Below, piece by piece: positions 53,675 to 64,000 of a stretch of 64,000 nucleotides of DNA (position 1 is the first letter of the stretch; every line of letters begins with the position of its first letter). The translations under genes and the position numbers were made by a program. Source of the DNA: Trichoplax sp. H2 (lineage: Eukaryota > Placozoa > Uniplacotomia > Trichoplacea); contig NOWV01000158.1 of NCBI GenBank assembly GCA_003344405.1, positions 62,001 to 126,000 on the forward strand, read 5' to 3'. The notes under the pieces are model-generated. The model saw nothing but the letters and a program-made list of their open reading frames with translations, was not told the origin of the DNA and ran no database searches.

Positions 53675-56600
53675 ATATCTCTAAATTACATTAAAAAATC
53701 AGGTATAGTTTCATGATTAAGATCCTACAGTATTATCTAGTATATGTACCATTGTAATCTTGGAATAAATATATCAGATCCCTTAAGTATTGAATCTTTA
53801 TCCAATAGTAGTTCAAGATCTCGAATTATTTAAAACTAATCTTTCAATAGTTACTTTGTCTAAGTTAAGATCGCTACTAAATTGATGATGTACTTGCAGA
53901 TAGCAAAAGTTGGATGTTTTTATTAAGTTGTAAGGTATCGATTTTATATTACAATTTCCGCCGCGTTTGTATTACTGTAGAATCTATCAACACTAAATCG
54001 ATGACAATATTCGCTGTTCTTGATAATAAGTTACTCGTATTTAGATTTAAGATGTTACGAGAATTTACGATGTTAATATAATTCGTTCATCAGCTAATAT
54101 CAATTCTTGTACTTAGTTTTACAATTTTGGAACTGTTAAAAGTTGTTGATACAGTTCCAATTACTAACAATTACATTTGATGAGACATTGATGGAAGAAG
54201 GATCTGAATGTGATTGGTCTAGGTATCAATCTTGCTAATTTGCGATTTTATTGTGTTCTTTTAATATACTTGACTGTCTTTCAGTTATATAGAGGTCGGT
54301 TCAGTAATTTATTCTATGTTTAAAATAAATTTAGTGATTATAAAATAAAGTTATTAGAATGGATTTGTTCGATAGTGTCCACATTATCGAATGAACGTTC
54401 TTCTTATCTAATCAAATTATCAAATCAATAGTAAGCTTCAATTTGTATCCTTGAGATGGAAATAACCTATTCCCAAGCCTGAAATTAATAAGTTTCATCG
54501 GTAGCATTGATGGACCCATTTTAATTCTTAAGAATGAATGATACTTGAGATATGTAATGGAGTTGACTAATTTTCGATGTTATTTACTTTATATTAGTGA
54601 TAACGTAACCTTAAAACCTTGTTTCTGCTAGTGAAAAATATTTGAGACATCGTACTGTTGGATGAAACATTGTATAGCAGGTTGGCTGTCAGCAGTTAAG
54701 ACTAGTACCAACTAAATGAATAACAGGCTTTCAATCTTATAGCCTAAGTTACGACAGATTCTTACAACATTAGATCGCTTAATTCCATTACAAAAGAAAA
54801 GTACATGGAATTATAAGTAAATCAAGAGTAGTCAAGAAGAATTGTATTGTATAGATTCCTGATAGAAATGAAAACATAATAAACATTAAACAGTCGATGC
54901 AACACACCATAAGTATTTCTTCTTAATTTTTTCTATTGATGAGATAATAGTAAGTTCGCCATTGGATCGAGAGCTTCTTCATGCTAAATAACCTCCAGTA
55001 ATGAAATTATACTGAATTATTGAGATAAAAATAGTGAGCAGTACTCTTAGATATGACATCTTAATTCAATAGAGAATTCATACTAAAGAGAAAAGAAGTA
55101 ATAAGTTTAATAGAATAATGGGTTTTCACATGGTAGTATTTATGTTCCACTGCATAATGACAGCGAATAAACTTCACTTGTTGCTCCGCATTATGCTCTC
55201 TGGATGGGTCTAATTTTAAATTATTGAACGTTCAGTGGAGAAATATAGATGCTCCTACCAATGTTGGAGTTTTCAATACCGATCAACTTAAACTCAATCT
55301 CTAAGTTAAACTCTAACTTCAATTTAATAGTCAACCAAGATATAGTTATTATATTATTAATTGCATCCTGATGATTCCTAACTACATTTTTAATTTATTA
55401 TAGTCTTGTTATAGAATTATTAGTAACTTAGCGATTTATGATAACTTGTTACAAAATTATTTTCTCTACTAAGCCAAATACAACTAGTGAAAGACTTCTA
55501 GAAAGAACAACCAGATAGTCTAATATCAATTGCTTTTATGCTCTCCGCAGCCTTCGCAGCTATAACCAGCATAGCAACATTTTACCTTATTTTATACATA
55601 ATCGAGTAAATATTAGTAACATCATTTTATAGCGAACCATTATTAGTCCAATATGGAAACGATTACAGTATTTTCGTAGACATTATTCCTACCACTCAAA
55701 GTACAATGAACTAAGCATATCCTAATATATAATTTACAGTTCTATTGTGACCTTTACAGCTTATTAGTAGCTCAACATCTTACTGTATATAGTCATCCGC
55801 ACTCTAGCATAGAGTCTACCATAACAGTGTATAATTATGGGCTACTAAATATATCATAAGATAGATATAGAAACGACACTATCGTGTATCATATTTAACA
55901 TGGCTACTAGTCTTCAATCATAGTACTAAGTTACTCTACACTAGTACATTATAAACAAGGTTTGAGCGGAATCATAACAAGTTCATTAAGGAAATAGAAT
56001 ATGAGAGCAATAGATCTGGGGTGTCTAATGTTAAGAATAATATTCCAAATGCACATGCCAAAAACGTTGCTTTTGAAGTACCGTATGTCGCTCAGTGATT
56101 CGGTATTATTTTAATATCATTCAATATTTGCACACTAAAATATTAGAATGTTATTGAATTAATGGATAAACACTTTACACCCTATATGCATTACAGGCGT
56201 TCTAGAAGGAATTTTAATCTAATAAAGCACACTGTTGTGCTATGGGGTCGACATTAGAACCAATAACCGTATCTTATAATTCAGCTAATTGACATATCAA
56301 CTAAATTTCAATAATAATTTGTTCTTGCTTTATTTAATGTAAAAAGGAATTGATAAAGAAAGAAAATTTAATGGAAAAATATGGATATAGTTACATTTTA
56401 GCTATTAGATTTTTATGATTATTGATTACCTATAATGAATATCAGATAAAGCAAAAGGAAATAAATGATTCGCAGATGAATTTGTCTGTTGATATATTGA
56501 GTACAGCACTTAATAATTGATATATCGAACGGATGTAGAGACTTGACGAACATAGAAGAACTGTAGATGAAAAAGCCAATAAAGTGTATAGAACTAGAGT

Positions 56601-57382
56601 ATGTAGATTTATACGTAAAGGTACAATAATTCATATATGAGTATAGTAGATGTTTTTAAGTAGTAGCCGCTATACTAATAATTTAGACGTTATACTTAAA
56701 TATTTATGTGGTCATTGCCTTTAATGTACATTTAAACGAATTTAAAATGGGAGTAGATAAATACGGGCTATGTGTCGATAGTATAATTTATGAGTGTCAT
56801 ATACTGCAGATATTTTATAGAATATTAGCCTACAAGTTATGCATGTTACAGTAGGTTTGATTACTTTAGATGTAAGTTTTCCGATAATTATCTTGCAGTA
56901 AACCAGTAAAATCCCATTAAACTGCATTCAGAAATAAACACAAATACAATAAGTAACAGAAGTACAAGATTTTTTACTTTAATAATTAATCTTTAATATC
57001 GATCAATGTCATGCACCGGAATCACATGACTAGCAATTCTTATAATGTTTGCATGGTAATTTACAATTTTTTACCTTATTAGTATTGAACTGCACTTAAA
57101 TACAAATGTATTTTAGTCTTAATAAAATATATAGTATTAAATTAGCAATAAAAAAAAAGAAAAATTATGTTACTTAATATAAAAGATGTAGTTGAGGGGT
57201 TAGCTTGATAAGCCATAGATTGACTACTGTGGACGCAATTCTACACATCCTAAATTAGCTATCAACATTTGATTCACGCTTTAGACGAAAGAAAATATTT
57301 TTAATCCTTACTAACGCAACAATACTACATCCGCGGCAGCGAATAGACAAAAGTAGAGCTTGGATTAATTTTTTATTTGGAA
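53675..57382. other. Intergenic DNA upstream of the second four-TM gene
   Basis: AT-rich. No supported gene; two minus-strand open frames (56419-56634, 56742-56927) are Tyr/Ile-rich and unrecognised. Confidence 0.45.
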
Positions 57383-60300
57383 ATGAATAGCCCAAATAGT
57401 ATTCGCTTGAAACTGGTGCCTAAAGGCTACAGGGAAATTAAGATCAAGGGCATACCAGCTAGCAATTATATGAAAAGATTACTTCAGTTTAATATTACTA
57501 CAACCGCTACCGCTGTTGTCATGATTGTTATTGCTGCCATAATGTTACATGATCCTAATGCTGTTATTCATACCCTTGGAGTGATATCGGTTGGCCATTG
57601 CTTTTTGGTTGGAATACCGGTAAGTTCATACATTCAGCTAACATAGAACAGAGTAAATAATTGGTTATATGAATCGGTTAGCATTATTTTATGATCACTT
57701 TATAGAAGATAGGTCAGTTTAGCATTTTTACTATGGTGAAAATTTATGCTTTTAAGGTCTTGAAAGGTTAGATTAACTACTAAGCTCTTAAACAAATACG
57801 GAGGTAGTAAATTCTCCGCTGGCTATCACATATGCTTGCAGCTAGAGTAAAATTTGTCACTCTATTATTCTATACTTCTTTAGAACCTCTGACTAGAGCA
57901 AAAGTTAGAGTAGAATTTTCTTTTTTAATTTCCTTTCAATACCGATTGTTTTTAATACTCACTGCTGCATGAAAGAAGAGTATCATTATTTCTGTCAAAT
58001 CTGTGTTGCCTTGAATTCAAACGCAAATTGAATTTTAAATTACTGTAAGGTCATACAAATAGTTAATTCAGATTTTAAATGTGGCTGATACTCTTAGTAA
58101 TAGTACTTTGAGATCCAATTTCTAAAGATTGAAATTGTTATATAGTTTCCGAAAATTTCATTTTTAAATTTTAAGGAGTTTAAAACAAGGCAATATTTCT
58201 ATCAAATGCCTGCTTGGAGGCTCACGTTTAGTTTATACGCTTCACCAGACTTTGATTCTATGCATATCATATCCGTAATTCACTGTAATGCAGTTTCGTT
58301 GCAATTTTTCTATGGCATTTTACCGATTAATAATAAATAAATGATGGTGGAAACTATCGACTTATCAATTGAAGACTGGGATACTCTAAAGATTAACGCG
58401 TTGAAATAATCTTCTTTCGTTTTTACCGCAGGTTTTAATCTCTAACTTTATTGGATTAATTATTGGAGGCAGTAATCACTTCAAAAGATCATGGGTAAAT
58501 AATTTTAGGTCCATTTTAATAACTTAATGTTAAATGAAATTTGGTCAAGGACGTAAAAGTTCTTTTTATATAGTCACAGTCAATATTCTACAATAGCAGA
58601 TAAAGGAATCAGTCATTAAAGTACCTTAAAGATTCATAAAGATCGCATTATCTAAGATTACTTATGAATGTCCGTCCAAAAAGTACTATTTGATAATAAA
58701 TTGTATTATTAGTCATTGTATAAGAAGGTTCAACCATAACGTTAAGTAAATATTAAGCTATACATAGTATTTGATCATTGGATGATAATTTCCTAGAGAT
58801 CGCATACGGTTAGAGGTCTTGCTATAGTATTACTACGCAATTGAGGCAAAGAATTAGGATTGGTTAGCCAATAATTTATCTTAGAGAAGTGATTAAAATG
58901 AGCTAAACGTCGTCAAATTACTGCTTGTTACTACATAATCAAAACCAGAAACTTTTAAAATAAAAGAACTATTATATTTATAGATCATCCAGTTGCCAAT
59001 TTACTAGTAGAACGGAAATACTAACATTATTGTACTTTATTAAACAGTTATAATTCATAAAGTAGTTCTAATCGTTGCGAATGAAAATATGTTCAAATTA
59101 AAAATTTTGAATTTCAATTTAACTTTCTGACCATACTTTTGAATATACTTTAGAACATATAGCATACAAAATTAGTATCGCGTAGTATAATTTTGTAGCA
59201 CCTTTTCATATAATATTGCTAAATGAAATTATACTATAAAGCATAATAAAACTGAGATATTTAACGTAGTATAACTGTTTGTTAGATATAAGTAGATGCC
59301 TTTTAATGGCGAGTCAGTCATGTCATGCAAGTAATTAAACATTTAAAAGTAATTAAAAATGGAACAAGTATTGGTGTAGTTATGTTTTCTTTGTAGCAAA
59401 TCTCTCTGTAATTTGTGGTAGTGTCATAGATTCCGTTGTTGCGAGAATTAAATATTATTATCACGAGTATATCCTTTTCATGTTATAGTATGAGCAAAAT
59501 TTCATATCCTTTATACGTATCTGGAAGTATTTGACCTCTGCTAATCTCATTTACACATTCTCTTTAAGACGAAATGTTATTTTAATACATTTCAGTTTTC
59601 ACGACTCTTAAGTATATTATTTGGTAGCAATATTAGAAGAGCAGATAAATTTTTAACACATGCACTATTAACTAAAGCATAAAATTCTTGGGATATTGCT
59701 ATGATAGGTAAAATNNNNNNNNNNNNNNNNNNNNNNNNNNNNNNNNNNNNNNNNNNNNNNNNNNACTGAACCTCTGACAGGTCTACGACAAATGGTAACA
59801 CTATCTGTTAAATGAGCACATTATCGTAAACCGTCAGCAAAGCGACGGGAGTTTGCACTAGTGATACTGAAATTCAATCTAACTATGATATTGACTAGCG
59901 ATCGCCGATATTCAGTAGTGATGACTGATTCAGTGATAGCCGTAATCTTATTCACTTCAGATATGGAATTTCGGACTAATAGTTTAATACTGCAGCTAAA
60001 ACTCTCTAACATTTTTTGTTTCTNNNNNNNNNNNNNNNNNNNNTCATAAAGTAGTTCTAATCGTTGCGAATGAAAATTTGTTCAAATTAAAAATTTTGAA
60101 TTTCAATTTAACTTTCTGACCATACTTTTGAATATACTTCAGAACATATAGCATACAAAATTAGTATCGCGTAGTATAATTTTGTAGCACCTTTTCATAT
60201 AATATTGTTAAATGAAATTATGCAATAAAGCATAATAAAACTGAGATATTTGACGTAGTATAACCGTTTGTTAGATATAAGTAGATGCCTTTTAATGGCG

Positions 60301-61457
60301 AGTCAGTCATGTCATGGAAGTAATTAATAAAATATAACTATAGAATACAATAGAGATTAATGCAGTTACAGAACATTTACTCATTTGTTTATAAAAGCTT
60401 CAGGTATTTAATAAGGTAGAGGTTAAACGGGATTGGATATCTTTTTTTCCTATTTTTTATATTATGAAATGCCATAGAACCTCTTAAATTTACCTGATCA
60501 ATTATATAAACGAAGCACCTACTTTCGTTAAACTATTTCAATATCCCTTAAACATTTAAAAGTAATTAAAAATGGAACAGATATTGGTGTAGTTATGCTT
60601 TCTTTGTAGCAAATCTCTCGGTAAGTTGTAGTAGTGTCATAGATTCCGTTGTTGTGAGAATTAAATATTATTGTCACGAGTATATCCCTTTCATGTTATA
60701 GTATGAGCAAAATTTCATATCCTTTATACGTATCTGGAAGTACTTGACCTCTGCTAATCTCATTTACTCATTCTCTTCCAGATGAAATGTTATTTTAATA
60801 CATTTCAGTTTTCACGACTCTTAAGTATATTATTTGGTATCAATATTAGAACAACAGATAAATTTTTAACACTTGCACTATTAACTAAAGCATAAAATTC
60901 TTGGGATATTGCTATGATAGGTAAAATCCCATTCCGTTGTAGTTTTTATGACAATAATGGCCATTATTGGAGGTTTGGTGATGGTGATTATTAATTTATC
61001 AAGGCTACACCTAATACCAGAGTATATACAAAGTCGAGATGGTGCTCAGCTCGTTAATATTCGATCGATGAAAATTGGTACAGAAATAATTAATATTATG
61101 TCAATGTGTGCCTATGTCAGTTATGCCATGATATTTTGCCAGATCTTAAAAGTATATCGGAAACTTTATATTTATTATTCAAGGCATCAAATCGCAAAAT
61201 TACCGGTAATTAAAACTGATCATAGATCACATAGTAAATATATTCTGGAACTACTCACACAATTTTCACTTAACTTTTATATAACTATTTCATTTATTCT
61301 TATGTATTCGGTATATAGCGATTGCAAGCAGTATAAGGTTGGAAAATTCGAGAAAAAATTGAAGATGCTTCTGATTGTTTATTACTTGCGTTTTATGAGT
61401 AATGAAATCATCCAAATGATAATGATTACTATTTTGACGAATTTGCATCGAAAATAG
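57383..61457 (+). CDS. Four-transmembrane protein, probable paralogue of the gene at 38112
   Basis: Exons 57383-57619, 58432-58494 and 60921-61457 give 278 residues, all joints phase 0. TM1 is about residues 37-56 (TATAVVMIVIAAIML). TM2 (about 65-91) is split by an intron before VLISNFIGLIIGG, exactly as in the 38112 gene, and the middle exon is 63 bp in both. The third exon opens VKSHSVVV (compare VKIQSWLVV), with TM3 at about 106-125 and TM4 at about 150-173. A donor (CCG|GTAATT) at 61206 would end this exon after 95 codons, against 90 in the paralogue. However, the frame stays open for 83 more codons to TAA at 61455, unlikely by chance in such AT-rich DNA, so I extended it. The true C-terminus is uncertain. 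The ATG at 57383 is the first in frame. Intron 2 (2.4 kb) holds a duplicated segment and both assembly gaps. AATAAA is at 61995-62000. Confidence 0.6.
59055..59714 (+). repeat. Duplicated intron segment, copy A
   Basis: Near-identical to 60044-60926 apart from scattered single-base changes and a 224-bp gap. It ends at the N run with atgataggtaaaat, which is the acceptor and first bases of the third exon of the surrounding gene. So copy A carries the start of a second copy of that exon. Confidence 0.9.
59715..59764. other. Assembly gap (50 N)
   Basis: A run of 50 N of unknown true length, directly after the start of the duplicated exon. Confidence 0.99.
59831..59862 (+). mobile_element. Helitron-like 3' terminus, copy 2
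   Basis: CCGTC stem at 59831-59835, GACGG at 59844-59848, CTAG at 59858-59861 followed by T. It matches the copy at 53643 over 32 bp with one mismatch. It lies in the 259-bp contig between the two N runs. A TCTAC at about 59782 is in a position similar to that of the first copy. Confidence 0.5.
60024..60043. other. Assembly gap (20 N)
   Basis: A run of 20 N immediately before copy B of the duplicated segment. Confidence 0.99.
60044..60926 (+). repeat. Duplicated intron segment, copy B
   Basis: Second copy of 59055-59714, leading into the intact third exon of the gene. It differs by a few substitutions and by 224 extra bases at about 60327-60550. Confidence 0.9.
60327..60550. other. 224-bp insertion specific to copy B
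   Basis: Present in copy B between gtaatta and aacattt, which are adjacent in copy A at about 59331-59345. A possible 3-bp duplication TTA flanks it. No inverted ends seen. It is either an insertion in B or a deletion in A. Confidence 0.7.
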
Positions 61458-63899
61458 CTGATTTTACTCTCACTGGTATTCTAAATTCACTTTTCGTACA
61501 ATAGTTAAAAAGGAATTTATATATTTAAGCGATGCTCGACACATTTCTTCCTTTTAGAATTGCAACTGATGATAAAGTATTCTCTTAAAGCCATCATCTA
61601 TTCGATAGCTACTGTTTTTTCAATTGCTGCTATACGAATTTAGCTATAACGTTAAAGTTGGTCACTAAATTTTAAAGAATAGCAATCTTTGTGTTTGAAA
61701 ATTGATTTTAGTGGTACTTTACTTCTGAAATGTGATACCGTATAAAATCTATCAATTTAAGATTTGGGCTAGTAGTCATACTAATGAACAGCCTTTTGTT
61801 AAGATTATGATGTTAAGCCGAATTAATTTAAGGCATTTCGATTTACATCAAATATATTTCATATATTAAACAATATATCACATTAGACTAATAATCATTT
61901 AAGCTGCATGGTACTAGCATTATTTCATAATGATAAAATATATTTACTCGATTAGTGCTACTTAGAACATCTCATCTGTATCTTTATTGATTTAAATAAA
62001 ATATTTAAGAACAGTTTCGTTATCGATAATAAATAAAATATCAATAATTTACCCGTTACTTGCAGATAATATCTTTTATATACAAGTTAGTATCGAGCAG
62101 TATGGTAACTCTAAAGGGGTTAGTAATATTGATTTACTAATGGACAGATGCCGACGCAGTATGTAAGAGAGGATAACGTATGATTACGTTATTTTATTCG
62201 TGAAACATAAAATATGTACAAGGAATATCATTTATTTTAATCAGATATTCAGTTAATGATACTAAATGCTTACTTTAAGTTTATACCATATGGAAATCCA
62301 GATATCGCAAATCTCGTTCTAAAGCATGTGTTGCATGCACTGATAAGCTAGAAAATAGACATGATAACCTATGGTAAAGTATCATTTTAAGGCCGCTTAC
62401 ACCATTATTCAAAGGGCACAATTTTTATCTTTGCCAACTATATAACAACTATGGTGTAGGTGTTAATAGTACTCTGTTATTTTCTATGCTTTAGCCAAAT
62501 TTATTTATTGTAGTATTCATTATTCAAGCATCATTCTGGCTGGCCAGTAAAATGATGACGTTACGATAGAGTTATTTGTTTTAATTAAAGATTTTACTTT
62601 TAGAAATTTAAGGATCGTAGATAATCAACTAATAAGTGAATTCATTTATATTCAAATATTTTCATAGCTATCAAGAATGCATCTTTGCCATATTACCATG
62701 ATTGATTATTAAATTAAGAATTAATTAAATTAAAAGCTTTAATTACAGTAGTCGCAATTCAGCGGAAAAATTCATTACCAAATCACGATAGGTAAATTTT
62801 TTCCGTTGTAATGTAATTTATTTAATAAAAGAACTGAATAGATGCTGAAATATGGTATGGTGCTCTTTGCCATTAGTTCTCATATGTCGACTTTATTATT
62901 AGTGCAATTATTAGACAAATAAATCGAATAGTACTGCTATCCCATCTCTTTTAAAAGCTTCACTCTGCAAATGATTGAGCTATAAACTTCATCAGCCACG
63001 TACTTGAAATTGGAAGGCCATTAGTTGTATTATACTCGTATAAGAAATACAGAATCTCAATTTCGACTCAAAATAAAATTTTGAATAGCCTCCATCAAAG
63101 GAAGATAAGGAAAGGGTAATTTTTATCAACATTTTTTTAAAATGAAATTGCCAAATCTGTGCAAGGTAGTATATTTGAGATTTTGAGTTGGTCAAGAATT
63201 TGAAACTAACTGGATTTTTTAACAGTGTACCAGCTATGTTAACACTTGAAATTAAATTGCTGGCATCCTTAAATCTTTGTAACATTTGCCGTATGTAGTG
63301 AATTGGTTCTAAAGCTCCTTAGTGTTACTACTGTAAAGAGGTGAAACCTCTACACCATCTTAACTGTGTTTGATACTATAATATTTTTAACAAAATAGCA
63401 TTTTTGCTAAATTTTTTCGCTATTTTCCTTAAAATTTGAAGATAAAGTGAATTCGCTTCTTACTTATCAAAATTAGTGACGATACAGCAAGTTTTTCTCG
63501 TGCATAATACAGTCTAGTAATAATATGAAATTGTACTTTAGCAATATATAAGTAATAGCGACGAATGAAGTGTCCATTTGTGGGTAGGATTTCGTTAAAT
63601 CTAACTCTATTCTGAAAGTCTAATAAGTTATAAACTCTCGGTTACGGCGTACGTAGTAATTAAGAACGGCCCAAAAATATTTCTTTCGTTAATATTGAAA
63701 AAGCTTTCCAAAATTCTGTTTACAGTAGTGTGTTAAGATCCTGAATGTTAAACCTTAATAAATTTTGTGTCAAATCTTGTTATATTATATTGACTCATAG
63801 GAGAACTAATGCCAATTTTTCTTCCCCTATGATAAGGTTTAGACATCGAAAAGCAGTAAATAAATATCGATTGAAAACATTTAAATTACAATTTGTGCA
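61458..63899. other. Intergenic DNA
   Basis: AT-rich spacer. A 97-codon minus-strand open frame (62992-63285) contains a fairly protein-like stretch, but has no recognised domain or clear splice sites, so I left it out as a gene. Confidence 0.4.
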
Positions 63900-64000
63900 A
63901 TGGACATGGAAAATCTTCCAGAAATACAAGTACTGAATCAATCTGGTAGTGGTACTGAATCGAAAATTACTGTTACATTGTATCAACTGGTCAACTGGTG
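63900..64000 (+). CDS. Possible N-terminus of a protein running off the window
   Basis: An open frame begins at ATG 63900 (a second ATG at 63906), after an in-frame TAA a few codons upstream, and stays open for 33 codons to the window end. It starts MDMENLPEIQVLNQSGSG and continues with a polar then beta-like stretch (KITVTLYQLVNW). No family recognised. The short length makes this weak. Confidence 0.25.
   Translation, partial: MDMENLPEIQVLNQSGSGTESKITVTLYQLVNW

Noticed and set aside
62992-63285. 97-codon minus-strand open frame
   Set aside because: Somewhat protein-like but without a domain or credible donor site.
1-64000. tRNA, rRNA, spliceosomal RNA genes and CRISPR arrays
   Set aside because: No cloverleaf boxes, conserved RNA motifs or regularly spaced identical repeats were seen; a covariance-model scan would be needed to exclude small RNA genes.

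Overview
This window is AT-rich eukaryotic nuclear DNA with GT-AG introns, long gene-free stretches, decayed dispersed repeats and two runs of N, so it comes from a draft assembly. The two recognisable genes, the 3' end of an eIF4G translation factor and a complete rootletin (CROCC) gene, are metazoan in character. Rootletin means a ciliated animal. High AT content, mostly small introns and invertebrate-like divergence fit an early-branching animal, and a placozoan such as Trichoplax or Hoilungia is my best guess. That is inference: no sequence seen here is diagnostic of the phylum.

Layout. 1-1611 (+): last eight exons of an eIF4G-family gene (MA3 and W2 domains). About 3819-5730 (-): a convergent, broken Sel1-repeat gene. 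5.9-14.2 kb: no gene, but a decayed tandem repeat with a period near 280 bp at 12.65-13.8 kb and a CAA microsatellite. 14233-14246: an RFX X-box match in a locally GC-richer segment, a plausible rootletin promoter. 16503-29622 (+): rootletin, 20 coding exons, 2063 codons. 29.6-38.1 kb: no gene; a dispersed repeat pair, a 103-bp inverted-repeat element and a C-poor segment with a TATA box. 38112-39621 (+): a four-transmembrane protein gene. 39.6-57.4 kb: no gene recognised; degenerate repeats and LTR-like pieces with TATA boxes. 57383-61457 (+): a second four-transmembrane gene whose internal exons match the first in length and phase. Its second intron carries a duplicated segment and two assembly gaps. 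63900 to the end: a possible gene start.

The genes do not form an operon or pathway. eIF4G acts in cap-dependent translation initiation, rootletin builds the ciliary rootlet at the basal body, and the two four-transmembrane genes look like diverged members of one unidentified family. The most notable observations are the shared exon architecture of that pair, two copies of a Helitron-like 3' terminus (GC-rich hairpin followed by CTAG-T), the X-box upstream of rootletin, the Sel1 pseudogene, and several uncatalogued repeat families.
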